Assembly: GCF_958295425.1 (NCBI RefSeq)
Contig: NC_081141.1
Span: 27,529,865 to 27,593,864, forward strand
Direction of reading: 5' to 3'
Origin: Solea solea
Taxonomy: Eukaryota > Chordata > Actinopteri > Pleuronectiformes > Soleidae
DNA: 64,000 bases
The stretch's first letter is position 1. Each line of letters opens with the position of its first letter. The position numbers were made by a program, and so were the translations under genes. The notes beneath the pieces are model-generated. The model saw nothing but the letters and a program-made list of their open reading frames with translations, had not been told where the DNA came from and made no database searches. Shown in pieces: positions 1 through 12,339 of the stretch.

Positions 1-2190
1 CAATTGTCCATAACTAATTATCATATGGTAATTGGCACACCAAAGGGCAGGAGGAGGACTGCTGTTGTTTGTCTCTCTCTGTGCTTAGTATCAAAAGAGC
101 TTAATAAAAGTAATTACGGCAAAGAGACATCTCCAAAACAATCACATGACACCGACGCTGTAAACAAAAGGGATCTGTGGCATTACAGTGCACTTGAGGG
201 AAACCGGTAACTTTGACTGTTCTAAGTCAAACTGAGGTGTGATTATTTTTTCAATCACGGCGTCCGCGGTGGTCTCGATAAGCCGTGCCGTAACAAATTC
301 CTCCCGCAATATTGCACATCATCATCATTCGCTGGCCCCCCGGGAGCTCCGGAGTATGAAATAAGGTGAGGGAGGAAATCTCCCGATAGATTCCACTGAT
401 CTGAGAACTTTGATGAATAGCAGCAGCCGCATCGAATTACGCTCAGGTGAAAAAAGAAAACACCTGCCGACAATCGTATTGGTTGAGGTTCTGGTTCAGT
501 GTGCCAGAAAATGGGACAGGGACCACAAACAAACACAAAATAGCAGCTATAGCCTTGAAGATTGTGGCTGACCAGCTCTGCAAACTGAATTTAGCAACAG
601 GTTCTGGTTCAGTACGCAGCACAACGTTGTGCCGGAAACATGAGGGGGGGGAGAAGCTGCTATCGAGTGAGGAAATAAACAAACTGGATTTCACATCACA
701 AGCAAAGAGATGCTTCATGGACAAAACAACTGCAAAGAAAAGAAAAGGTAAATAATGTGACAAAAACGTCATAAAGGCTCATAATGTAACAACTTTTTAG
801 TACAAACTTATTACAAAGTATTTTTCTCATTATAATGTAATCATTTGATTACATTATGGAGTAATAGAGTCAATCATTTATGGATTAACATGGTCATTGT
901 TGAATTGTTGGTTTCCATTAAAACTGTAATGTCATATTGATGTGTGACTGTGACCCATTCGTCATCGTATTTCACGGGGCCAGGAGGATTGTGGGGGGCC
1001 CGTAAAAACCACAGTAAACAGAGACTCAGGACAACACGGACACAGACACTGTTGTAACTGATGCTGTGTTAGCTTAGCTCATCAGTGGTGACAGTAAACA
1101 GTGGAAAACAGATACCTTTTTCTTTTCCCTGCTCTGTGACGTTTGTTTTCGGTTATGGACCGATACATAGTTTACAAGATAAATGTTTTTTTCTGATACA
1201 AAATGAATCCGTCAATAAAAAAAGCACAGATGAATTACTCATTATATCTTGATATTAAGTGGGTCGTAGTAGGATAGTAAACTATGGACAATACACAACA
1301 TTGATAACACAATATAGACAATAATCAATACAGATAGCACAATGTTTCTCAATGCACAATGCCACTTTGAGTACTACTGCTGCTAAAACTGCATAATTTG
1401 TCACTTTAACTCACTTTCATCTTTGTTTTTTGGCTACTTGCTGTATAACAACAGCATAACAATATTGTCCACAGAGAACAAAATGAACATTACTGTGTGT
1501 ATGACTGACTTAACGTACAACAAATGAGACAAAGTGCAATTAATAGTAAAAGTTGGGGAGTGTTTTTAGTATTGACCTGTAGGAATGAATGCTATTTCAT
1601 GAAATCTGAATTTAGAGGGTGTTCCAGTAGAAACTTGACTAGGAACTTGCGACTTCCAACTACAAATGGAATGCACCATTTGTCTGTAGATTAGAGCATA
1701 TCACACTGATGTCAAAACTCATAGCACTTAGATTTGTAGTAGCAATACAGCTTAGTTAGTTTCAGTCCTGTTGGGAAAGTAATCAATAAATCACTCAATG
1801 AATTGTAAAAATATTCATTACAAATTAATCATAAGGGACAGCGGTAATTTACATGTGGTCCTGATGTCTTGTCTAGTTTGTAAAATTCATAGCATTCCCA
1901 CTGCTCCACACTGCCTGAGCATGTGCACATGTCCAAACTCTGTTTTCCTCATTTACGTCGTCGTCATTAGGCTTGTGACAATTAGCCATGGATGAGGAAG
2001 TCAGGAGGTATCACGCTGCATCCCCATTAGCTCACTGCTGTAGGGTCATTAGACAGGAGTGCGACGAGAGCCGCGGCGGGTTGTTTGCTGCACGGTAATG
2101 CACAACAGTGGAGGAGCGTGGGGTTATTTCAATGTTAATGATCACGGAGTAGAGCAAAGAAAAGCCATTAGGACGCTCGGGCAAAGATTG
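1..2190. other. No gene seen
   Basis: AT-rich non-coding sequence. A 15-base word AGGTTCTGGTTCAGT is repeated directly at 485-499 and 599-613. A GGGGCC...GGGGGGCCCG word lies near 977-1000. Short open frames do not resemble proteins. Confidence 0.6.
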
Positions 2191-2198
2191 GCGAATTC

Positions 2199-2218
2199 CA
2201 CACACACACACACACACA
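2199..2218. repeat. (CA)10 microsatellite
   Basis: Perfect CA run. Confidence 0.95.
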
Positions 2219-2229
2219 GTGACTCCGGA

Positions 2230-5200
2230 CAATGATTTCTTCACAGGTTGTTGAACAAAGTCAAGTCATGAGATCAAGGGCAGAAATGACGTCTGATTTG
2301 AAGCTTTTTTTATATTGAGGGAAAACGGAGGATTCACTGAGTATCTTTATAGAGTGTGACAGTTCATTAAATCAGCAGCGTCAACGCGCAGTACATCACT
2401 GTTCAATTACATTACCACAGACCTGTGTGTGTGTGAATTACCTCGTAGCGCGCAGTAAAATGCATTACGGAAAAAAGAAAACAAGGACGAAAAAAAAACG
2501 TGTTGGATATTTTTGAAAAATGAATGACCCGCGCTGCCCCCACCGGAGAATACTCATTTAAAAACCAGAGAAACAGAGTCAATGCGTTTGTTTCCCCACA
2601 GCAACACAGACTCATGTTCATTGACGATCAATCACAACATGTCAATACAACAGATGAAAGGAAAAGTGCTTGTGTTTGGATCAATCTATGTGAAATTGAG
2701 TTGTTCAATGAAAGAATCGTGTACCGCAAAGGTCAGAAAATGGCAGGCGGTTGTCCAGATGCCAGACCTGGATCAATGTTACGTTAATAATCGATAACAA
2801 GACGTCCAAGACAATCCAGACCAATGGCATTGTCACGCGGCGCCACTCAGCCAATCAAATTAGTGTCGGAGTGTTTGTACGCACAGTTAAGTCGAACTAC
2901 AGCGGCAGATTAATTGGCCCGACTGTGTCCTTGTCCCAGAACTCAAGAGGAGAAAGAGAAAGGTCACTTTATGGAACTGTTCAATAAAAGGAAATGTAGA
3001 CAGCAGATATTTAATTAAAATGTTTTTAGGTAAAAGAAGGGGGAAAAAATATAAGGTTAACTTGATTTAAAAAAGTCGAGAGAAGAGTTTTTTATTAGTA
3101 TTATTATTACTATTACAGGTTATTTATGTGTTAGGGATAAGCCCATAAAATCCAAAAATCCCATATAGCGCATGCTTTACTATGCACGGACTGTAAAAAT
3201 GAAAATAAAACTCAGCAACAGTGTTTATATCTGTTGGAGAATGACGTCTTTGAAATACTTCGATACTCAAGTGTGTGATATTGGTTATTTTATTGTATTT
3301 TCTTTGACATGCAAGTGAGATAATCACTAAAACAGACACAGATAAAACTAAATTTTAACAGACTGTATCACACTATCATTTTCCAGAATTTAGTGTTGCC
3401 CAGACCACTAAGCTTTACCCCGTCCACATGTCCGGATACTAGGTAGACTAAAAACTAACCCTGCAAATGTAGGGATATGTCATATTTTAACAGAATTAAC
3501 AAAGACACTAACGCTACTGTCATCGAGCTAACACTGGTCAGAATCTGGGCTTTTATCACTTTAACAAAACACGTGTTTGTCCAGGAGATTTTAATCCCAA
3601 ATCTGTTTTTAAAAAATCCAGTTTCAGTTCAAATGTACAGCCTAGAAGTGCATGCAAAATGCAGAAGAATAGCTGCACAAAGCTGATGATGTATGATGTA
3701 TGATGGTGGGTAAATATTTCAATATGTTAGAAAGAATACGGTAACGTGTTCAAACTTGAAAAAAGTCTTAATTAGCTGTTTGCTAAGCACAACTAAACAG
3801 AAACTGCTCCACCACTATTCCCACCAAAGTCTTCCGAGGTAAGTGCATAATAATTCCTGTTCCTATGGCATGTTAAATCTCCAAAAAAACACATCTGTGT
3901 TGTCCAAATTTAGCCGGCTAGATTCCAACCAGTACCTGGTCTTGACTCAGTTACACAGAGGCGAGGTAGAGCTAAAGAGGCAGGGATATAAATGAGGAAT
4001 GGGACTAAGCCCAAGACCCACTGATGTGGAGCTCCTGAGATCATACTGACTGGCCAGATTGAGAGAAAAGCAGAATTTCAAACAGGTTTCCTGAAAAACC
4101 CGGAGACTAAAAGCATCCATCACCCGCGGCTGTTTCAAATGCAGACATCAAAAAAAAGAGAGCTACCTTATGGATTGATCTTGGTTGATAATATAATGGA
4201 TTTTGCTGGTGCTAGACTGACGGCTGTAATGGGTTTCTACACCAGCTGCCTATCGGAAGTCTGTCAGTAGCGCTGGCTCTCCATGGAGCTCCGTACATTT
4301 GCCAGAGGCTCCGCATACCTGCTCTTGGGGGGAAGATATACTAAATTGACTTCAGAAGCACTCACGGAAACAGGAGGAAGAAACACCGGCAGACAAATAT
4401 ACAACATCTCAACATCCTTTTTTTACCTTGCACACATGCAGCGATGTCAACTTTTGCAACAGATTCTCTCTCTGTATTATGTATATATTTAATAATTTAC
4501 TCTCAATTTGATACAGAATGTTCAGTGAGTCACCAGCAGATAACTGCGGGCTGTTTTGCATTACAATGAATTAGCGACATGCGAATCAAATTAAGCAAAT
4601 GGAGCACATGACGGAATTATGTGAATGGTGTTGTTGAGACGGAACAATTTCCTTTTGCGACTCTGATGACTGATTTTCCAGTTAAGTGAGCGGCGGCTGC
4701 TGCTGCTGACGCCGCTGCATCCGTCCCGTTCGTTGACAGTAACCCCGTCATTTGCGGCACTTAATGAAGCCGAAGGACGGAGCACAGCTTTCAATTAACT
4801 CGTCCAATAAGCCAAGTGACACATCCATCATGTGCTCGGCACCGGAACAACACTGTTCTCTTTATTTTTTTATTTTCCTTCATTATGTCAAATTAAGACA
4901 ATTGGTACCAGTGTAGTTTTTTCCCTCTTAATAGGAGGTCAACAAAATGTCATGTAATGTTTTGTGTGTCTATTTATCTTTATTATTGTTTCATTTCCAG
5001 CTCTGCCACATGGCATTTTTCAAATATCACTCACACAATGCTGAATAACGCCGTGAACTCCACATGACTCTTTTGACTCGGCGTGTCTTGCAGTATAGCT
5101 GTGTCCAGAGCTTGTGTCACCGGGCGACATTCTCGCGCCACACACAGAGTGGGACTTGCTCTATATTAAAACACATGGAGACAACAGGAGCTTGTGCTGA

Positions 5201-5390
5201 TGAAGGTCAGTTTCACAGCTAACAGTCCGCTAGACTCGGTACGATCGGGAACTCGTTTGCTTTCACACTTTAGTGAAACAAACCTTTTGAATAACGTGTT
5301 CCCCTCCTCGCCTGAGGGCGGTGCTGCATCAAGAATTACTAATTATACTGTTTTTCAGATGAAAGACGCAGCAAACAGATAATGGTACAT
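2230..5390. other. No gene seen
   Basis: Mostly unique AT-rich DNA, with Alu-free, transposon-poor character as far as I can tell. The block at 4560-4860 is better balanced and TAAT-rich. Nothing coding is supported. Confidence 0.55.
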
Positions 5391-5392
5391 CA

Positions 5393-5600
5393 AGGGCTGC
5401 AGCATTTAATCGATGAATAAATGATTAATCAAACAAATAATTACTCACCAATTTTTATTAAGTCATTATAACAGGCCCTCTTATTGTTTTCAACGAGTCT
5501 TAAATGTGAATATTTTTCTTTGCTCCATATAAAAAAAAGGGTTATTTTGGTTTGATGATTTGAGAACGTCATCAACAACAACAAAAATCACCAAAAGCAG
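5393..5600. repeat. ATCGATTA-type dispersed element, copy 1
   Basis: It starts AGGGCTGCAGCATTTAATCG and carries an internal TTTGCTCCATAT block near 5520, which is the reverse complement of the TATGGAGCAAAG block in other copies. The family is a common fish repeat with GGGCTGCAAC termini and AT-rich interior; it has at least seven copies in this window. Confidence 0.6.
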
Positions 5601-5907
5601 CTTTAACGCCATAAATTGACGACTCCAAAAAGACTGATCCCCATCACAGTTCCACACTGCAGTGGTAATTGCAGTAGATTTCCCCCCCATGTGACTAATT
5701 GCATCAGTAATGTACATCATCATGCATCAATCATGTACCTGGAGGAGAAGGCACTTTGGATTCCCAGTTCAGCTGATTACTGCACACAGAGATGCGGCAG
5801 CAGCGGCAGCAGCAGACAGCTCTGCCCCATCCAGCTGGACTGAAAAATCCGCCGGCGGGCCAGAACAAGCAGCATCGCCTCCTGCCTAAACAGCTCGTAC
5901 CCACCCT

Positions 5908-5946
5908 CCCTCCTCCTCCTCCTCCTCCTCCTCCTCCTCCTCCTCC
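5908..5946. repeat. (TCC)n trinucleotide array
   Basis: About 12 TCC units. It creates proline-rich and glycine-rich open frames on the two strands that are not genes. Confidence 0.95.
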
Positions 5947-6168
5947 CCCTCCATCAACCAATCACACTGACCTTGACTTGGCAGCAGTCGGGGGTTCATC
6001 TCTCACCTCAAAGATGGATAGCATCCCCCCTGAAAATCTGCCGGCGTGTGTGTCCTCAGCATCAGGAGGAGACCTGCCTCATCAACAGCCTCTGCATCAA
6101 AGTGTCAACGCCATATTGTAGCATGGCTGCAAGCGGGCACTTACACTTAGTTTGTGTGTGTGTGTGGA

Positions 6169-6195
6169 GGGGGGGGGGGGGGCAAAAAAAAAAAA
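6169..6195. repeat. G14 and A12 homopolymers
   Basis: Fourteen G (6169-6182) followed after one C by twelve A (6184-6195). The run is preceded by a GT tract. Confidence 0.95.
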
Positions 6196-7068
6196 GAAGT
6201 GCACAATAAGATTTCTGGCCCGAGGAACATAATAAGAGAGCTAAATAAGTAAGTGGAGGTGCAGGGATATTAATATTGCCGAGAGACAGTGGTGCAGTCT
6301 GGGTTGGCTTACTGTTGTACAGCACAGCAGAGGCACAATTACATCCACTCATCTGCTTTGCCTCGGCTCCGTGTGAGCACTGAGCAATCAGGAAAAGCCA
6401 CTACAGCAAACTGAGAGGATAACAAAGTCTCGTCCAATGCTCCAGACTTAATTTGGAAAATCCGTGTGAGTCGACTCTGCTCGAGGATGAGTCCAAGTTG
6501 ACTTACGCTAATGTGACACGGCCGCTGCGGCAAACCAGCACTTCTACATGTATGGATAACATAACAACATAACATGTATACAGTACGTCAGGTATCTACA
6601 GTGGATCCATGAGCTACCTCCAGAGAAACGCGTAAATGCCAAGTCCCAGTTCAGACAAACAGCTAAGCCATATCGAGCAGAAGACCATGGGGAAAAGGAG
6701 GTTCTCCATAAAAGTCCAATGCCAAAAGTATGGAGCTTAGTCGGGATTGATATGATCTCATGCTGAAAAGTAATTCTTGCGTAAATACAATCCAAAACCT
6801 CTTTACACAAGAGAGGAGAATATTCTGGCCTAGGCTAATTTATACTCCAGGGTAAAAGCAACCTAGGCCATAAATTACTCAGGCTATAATCTAGCATAGG
6901 CCACTTTAACCCCTCGCTAGTTCAGACAGTCGTTTCCTCTGACAACGGTTTTCTCTGCTTCTTTTTCGCCAGCTCTGCCGTGAAATAACGCCATCACTGC
7001 CTTGATCTTCCAGTGAGAGGACTCCGGGTCAATGGGTCAGATCATGCAAAGCTGGTTCTCTGCTAACA

Positions 7069-7083
7069 GACAGTAGGGGGCAG
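7069..7083 (+). promoter_or_regulatory. CTCF-like motif
   Basis: GACAGTAGGGGGCAG matches the CTCF core with one mismatch (first C). Confidence 0.35.
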
Positions 7084-7214
7084 AGGAGTCCGGCCCCCAA
7101 TCTCCCCACAACAACACCATTTAACCACCACAATGACTCTGAAGCTGTTAAATTAGGGTAAAATAACTGCATGATTCCGCTTAAATATCAAGTTAATTAG
7201 TAAGTGCAGTCGTG

Positions 7215-7230
7215 CCCCCCCCCCCCCCCC
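7215..7230. repeat. C16 homopolymer
   Basis: Sixteen C in a row. Confidence 0.95.
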
Positions 7231-8092
7231 ACAGCCAACTACTGAAGAAGATTATGACCTGGACGACTGAGAACTGACTTCTCCAACATGTTAATTATTG
7301 TTTATCATTATTTGTAATCTCCACTAAATTGAAGATATTGAAGTTATAACGCTGTCGGTCTAAATGTCAACTCTGGCTGTTTCAATACAGGAGAGAAATA
7401 CCACTAAGACATTTTAGAAAGATTCCGTGTTTGAGATTCATGGATTTAAAGTAAAGTGAACTTTGACTGCTAGAAAACATTCAATTTTGCAGAAGCTTCA
7501 TAAAGCTGCATGTGGACGCTTTAGTTATGTAGATGTAAGAACTAAACCATTAATCTCTCTCAATTTTACTCTCAAAATTAGTAAATCTCAAAGGCTGGAA
7601 TTTCACAATGGATTGTTCTATGCCAATTTTTTTTAAATGCAATACACAATTACGTCTTTACGTCCTCATCGTTGCATTAAAGTCGAGTTGGTAAATATTG
7701 AATGAACTGAGGCTAGACTTAAAAAGAAATGTTATATTGCAAATCAAATATCGACTGCAACGTGTGTAAAATTATTCTGAATTTCAACGTACAGCCTTCT
7801 TCTGACAGGGTTATTTTTCATAAATATGTAAAAAGATGTTTTTTGAGAAGCTTTTTTTGCTTGTTTTGTTTTTATGTCACATGTGACTGCATGGTCTAAA
7901 CGACTAAGCTCAAATTAGTGTCACAGAGTTGTGTTCCGTGTCAACACGTCTGTACAGGACTGGCTGAATGAGACCGGCGTTTAAAATAAAAACATACAGT
8001 CGTGTTGATTTTCCCCTGGAGTGAATGCAGTGATTCAGGAACGGTAAAAGACGGGAAGAGAAAAGAAAAGTGTAGGATGAAAAGTTCTAAAA

Positions 8093-8116
8093 CTGCTGCT
8101 GCTGCTGCTGCTGCTG
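8093..8116. repeat. (CTG)8 array
   Basis: Perfect CTG units ending CTGCAG. Confidence 0.95.
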
Positions 8117-9381
8117 CAGTTACTGAGATCCACCGGACAAAAGGGCCTGGATTTTGACTTATACTGTGGTGTCAAATCTGTCTGACACACACACACATCC
8201 TTGTCTTTGTTGCATTGTAGGGACACAAGACCAGACCATGCATTCTGGGAACCACCGTAGAAGTGAAACAGAACTTTCACTGTACAATCGTGTTCTCTAT
8301 CGTTCTCAAAGACTTTTGGCATCACTTCAAGAATTGTCTTCATAAACAATGATGTAGTATACTGTATATTCCAGGCCTGTAATGTGGCGCTATCATTTTG
8401 CACCAGATTTACACCAAAAATGATGTATGAGATGACACATGGAGATGACGACAATGAAGAAAATGGTGACATGACATCATTTCACAAAGTTGTGTAGTGG
8501 TTGTTCTGTATGCAAAGACACAAAAGAGGCTTTTTGACATTTTTTCTTGGGTCCGTTTTCCCAAAATAGGACTTTGCGGATCCCAAAACTCTGGTTCCTT
8601 GTGGATGAAAAGCCAAAACAATAAAAAAGAAACTCTCTTTTAGTGTTTATTGTGTTTTAGTGACATAGTTAGAAATGTTCTCTCTCTTCTGATCCAGCTG
8701 CTTCCAAAAATACTGCAATGAGGAATCACACAGAAGCTTTTTGCCCTCATCTTTAAACATTTATAGAAAAAAATACTGAGGACAAAAATAATATTATTGA
8801 ATGTCAATCTGGCAGTTCTGCGCTGAACAGATAGAACACGTCACTCATACTGCTTTCAGACGATGGCTCTTGAGGTATGGATTCTTTTTTTTCTTACCAC
8901 ACTAATTTGTCAAACCATTCACACAACTGACACAAGGACCTTTCACTTAATACGAGCTGCACTTATATCACTAATGTGCCGCTCGCTCATTTTCCCAGGC
9001 GCGTGCAGTGTAATTTGACCATTGTTAATACACACAGATATAAAATGGAAAGCCCAGCCAGAGCGACAATTGTGACAAACATTTATTTTAAAAATAAGCA
9101 ATTTCATCTACTTCTGTGATCAGCAAAGTCAGACGATCTCCCCCTGATTTTATTGTAAATGATCAGCAAACTGTGGACAATGTCCCAAACCAGTGTCTCC
9201 TGACATTGTCTGGAGTTCACGTCTGAAACTTCGTCCTGTTGATTTACACGGTTGTAAAACTCAGTAACAATCCACAGCGCTTATTCAAGGGTAAACAACA
9301 GTTAATGGGAAATGATTTTCATATATAACTCAATAGTGATATAATAAAATAAAAACTTTTATTATTAAAGGTTATTTAACG

Positions 9382-9410
9382 TAGAGACTGTATTTTATTT
9401 ACAGTCTCTA
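9382..9410. repeat. Perfect 11-bp inverted repeat with 7-base loop
   Basis: TAGAGACTGTA (9382-9392) and TACAGTCTCTA (9400-9410) flank TTTTATT. Confidence 0.9.
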
Positions 9411-9469
9411 TATTGCACATTCTTATCGCCTCTGTATATACTGTACGTTTAAACATAGGGATTTAAAAA

Positions 9470-9640
9470 AGCAGCCTAAAGTTCTAAGGGATAATAATGA
9501 TAATAAACAGGCAGCAGCCCCACAACCCTGACTTACACCCAGATTAATGTTATGGAATTGGCCTTAATGACGATGTGATTATCTGTTATTCTTTTAAGGG
9601 AACGTGGGAATTATTTACTATTGAACTCCCTGTGAAAACT
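9470..9640. other. Unique block, candidate conserved non-coding element
   Basis: No repeat resemblance; it has mixed composition with TAAT-type homeodomain words (AGATTAATGTTATGGAATTG, CCTTAATGACGATGTGATTA). Conservation cannot be tested here. Confidence 0.25.
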
Positions 9641-10095
9641 GGCTATGAAGAACCCTAATGTTCCCATTGTTCCAGCACATAAACAGTATATTCAGCATAT
9701 AGACAGAAGAGAAATGTGGTGTTTGTTCAGTTTGTTCAGAAAATGCACCTTAACCGAGTTTTGGTAACATATGTTGGACTAAAATATTCAGATGACTTTC
9801 TGAAGTAATGACTAACGAACAGTAATTGCGCGTTCACATAGAATCAGAGGCACCAAACTTGTTTTTTCTGATTGTTTCGCAGCGGTTTCAATCTACATGA
9901 AGCACGTTTTCAGTGCAAACACAGATGTGAACTTAATCAAATGCAACTTGTTTTCTTGTAAAGAGAGATGTGAGGGGTCACGCGCCACATAACAAGCTCT
10001 GAACACTCTGTATTTCATGTCATTAAAGCTATTTGAAGCCTTCAAAAGACATTTCACGGAGCCCTAACATAGAAAGTATCTAATATATGGACACC

Positions 10096-10305
10096 AATGG
10101 TTCTCAAAAACTGGGTCATAGATGGGTCATGATGGATTTTTTTTGGGTCGCCAAACAAATGAACCTTTAATTTGCATTTCATGAGCGTATTTCTTAAAAA
10201 ATAGTGTATAAAATTAAGTTGTAGTTCAGTTTGGAAATGATAAATTTCCTAACACCAATTTGCTGTTGGTGACTTTTGCCATCTTTAAATGTGGATCCCC
10301 ATATA
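10096..10305. repeat. GGGTCATGGG-type fossil repeat, copy 1
   Basis: TGGTTCTCAAAAACTGGGTC and ATGGGTCATGATGGATTT begin a family whose other copies lie at 49990 and 53418. It ends where the Tc1/mariner copy starts. Confidence 0.4.
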
Positions 10306-10697
10306 TTGCAATGCCGACCACTTTATTAGGTACACATGACGCCTATTAAATATAAAGTAGAGATACAGGACCTGTGATGGACAGCTGCTTCAAGGTTCAA
10401 CATGTTTGTTCAGAGATGATCTGCACAGTGATGAGTGATTCTCTCAGTTACTGTTGTCTTCGATCATTTCGAATCAATCTGGTCATTCTCGGCTGACCTC
10501 TGGCATCAACAGGGAACCGCGGCCGTTATTTTTAGATTTTCTGGAGTTGGTTGTGCATGAAAATCCCAGGAGATCAACAATTTCCACCAGGTTGGTTAAC
10601 ATTCAAATTCTACACGCCTACACGCACTGAGTTAATGCCATGTGATTGTGTTAACGAGCTGTTAAACACGTGAAGCTCATAAAGTGGGCGGTGAATG
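10306..10697 (-). mobile_element. Internally deleted Tc1/mariner-type DNA transposon
   Basis: The ends form diverged inverted repeats. The left end contains CCACTTTATTAGGTACAC (10318 onward). The right end, read in reverse, contains CCGCCCACTTTATGAG. A TA is present outside each end, as expected for Tc1/mariner targets. I recognise this terminal sequence as a common fish Tc1-like family of roughly 1.3 kb. This copy is about 390 bp, so most of the transposase is gone. The remnant at about 10480-10600 matches the region that normally encodes the N-terminal part of the transposase on the minus strand. It is not functional. A fossil repeat of a different kind abuts it on the left. Confidence 0.75.
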
Positions 10698-10729
10698 TAC
10701 ATGTATGTGTTTTTAGCTGTTAAAAGCTG

Positions 10730-11130
10730 ACCTTCTTCTTCCAGTAATCTCGTGATTCACACCACAAACAGTCCACGGTGAAACACGCCCCGGCACAGCC
10801 ATGCTGCAGTATACAGTGGAATTAATGCGCTAACTTAAAGAGGATTATGTTATTTTGTAGCTTGATGAGCTCGCGGGCTCGGGGATTGTACCAATTACAT
10901 TTCAAAGACGGACGATTAAGGAAACTTTCAGCTCAGAGGACAGAAGAGTCGTGTTTCAGGATGTGTAAATGCGACAGTTTCTAGGCACCTTCCACTCTAA
11001 CCTTCTTCACTGAGACACAGATTAGAGTATAGAGTCGATAAAGCATACGGAAATTAACCCTTTGGGCCTAATTAACATTTCCTAGATTAGCATAATGTTC
11101 TCCAATGGGATGCATCTTCCTCTTTGGCTT
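10730..11130. other. Unique block, candidate conserved non-coding element
   Basis: It contains CCAATTACATTTCAAAGACG, GGCCTAATTAACATTTCC and AGATTAGCATAATGTTCTCC. There is no repeat similarity and no usable ORF. Confidence 0.25.
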
Positions 11131-11834
11131 TTTTTTTTTTTTTTTGAAAAAAGAAACATCAAAGCTGAATTGGCTGTGAAAAATCCCCAAGTCTCCTAAT
11201 TTAGAGAGCGATGTGGACCCTGCAGACCACCACCAGAGAAAATTGGCGAGGGGATAACAAAAAGGAGGGGGTGTCAAAGGCTTCAGAAGGTCCTGTGTTG
11301 GGAGATTATTACTCTAATGAATTTGACTCGACAGCTTGTGCTACTGAAGATTCATCTTTCAGTCCTTTTTTTTGGACCGAGGAGAGTTTCTGTCACAGAC
11401 CTCATCATTTTCACTCGCTAACACAGCAGGCCACTCGCTCTCCTTCAGGGTTCTAGTACGTTTTGAGAGCATAGAGGGTTCGTAGAGGGTTGATTTCATC
11501 AAATCATAAGGATAATGATTGGATTCATGCTGACACCAAACAGAAAATTACAAATCTCTGCCTGGGGCCACATTTGCAAAGATGGATTTCAAAGGATTTG
11601 CAAAAACAAGTATTGTTACATTACAGCGTTACAGAGTGAGGAAAGTAACTTGTCACAGAACTTTTGCGTCACCAGAAATGACCCCTATGACGTAGCCTAC
11701 CTAGAATTTGACTCATATGGGTTTATCTTTGGCAAATGTTGATTCAAATCTCAGTGCAGCTAATGGCCAGTCTATCGCCAGTCTATCGCAGGGCCAACAT
11801 ACAGAGATGAACCATTTAAATCTCACACATACAG

Positions 11835-11970
11835 TCAACTGAAGCCGTGTTTCCACCGAGTGGAACAGTCCAGTTTGGTACGGCACGGGACAGAATGTTT
11901 TTTTTGCATTTTCATCAGGAATAGTACCAAAAAACCTGGCCCCAACTGTTCCATTCCTTGGTACCCTTCC
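11835..11970. repeat. Possible dispersed repeat next to the LINE fragment
   Basis: GTGTTTCCACCGAGTGGAAC, AGTCCAGTTTGGTACGGCAC and TTCCTTGGTACCC resemble a common fish repeat beginning GTGTTTCCACCGA. It ends where the LINE fragment begins. Confidence 0.4.
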
Positions 11971-11974
11971 CTTT

Positions 11975-12330
11975 GGGTGTGAACAGCAGTAAATTACGGA
12001 ATCATCAGCATAAAAATTGGTAGATCGTTCATTGTAAACAAGATCGGTCCTAGGACTGAGCCTTGAGGTACACCTTTTGTGACCTCAAGAAAGGTTAAAC
12101 TAACTCCAGCTATATGAACACGTTGCGTCCTATTTTACCAAATAATCTTTAAACCAAGTGGCAGCTTGTGTGGAGATGGTGTTTTTGGTAAGAATATCAA
12201 GCAAGAGACTGTGATCCACTGTGCCAAATGCCTTGGACAGGGCGACGAACAGGGCGACGAACAGGGCGACGCAAAACCTTTTTGAGTCCAATGTCTCAAA
12301 GACATCATTTCTCAAAGAAAACACCAACCT
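11975..12330 (-). pseudogene. LINE reverse-transcriptase fragment (dead copy)
   Basis: On the minus strand, translation gives reverse-transcriptase landmarks in the right order. First comes a motif-A-like LSKAFGTVDHSLLLDIL at about 12170-12240, then WFKDYL, then GVPQGSVLGPILF near 12060-12100, and FYADDSVIYC with YADD at 12001-12012. Known: this order is that of non-LTR retrotransposons of the jockey/CR1/L2/Rex1 kind. The copy is broken. The motif-A aspartates are replaced (LSKAFG), there is an in-frame stop at 12130-12132, the frame shifts before VPQG, and sequence between VPQG and YADD is missing. A 12-bp unit (AGGGCGACGAAC) is repeated about 2.75 times at 12239-12272, giving ALFVALFVAL in the peptide. 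The exact family is not assigned. Confidence 0.8.
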
Positions 12331-12339
12331 GACCCAGGG

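Larger units (their letters stand above)
5600..9370. other. No gene seen; simple repeats
   Basis: Holds TCC, poly-G, poly-C and CTG tracts and a CTCF-like word (7069). A CTGGGAACCACCGTAG word at 8245 resembles the TTCCCAGAATGC word at 24540 in reverse. No supported gene. Confidence 0.55.

Noticed and set aside
5731..6121. Glycine-rich and proline-rich open frames on both strands
   Set aside because: They come from the TCC array at 5908-5946 and have no other protein-like content.
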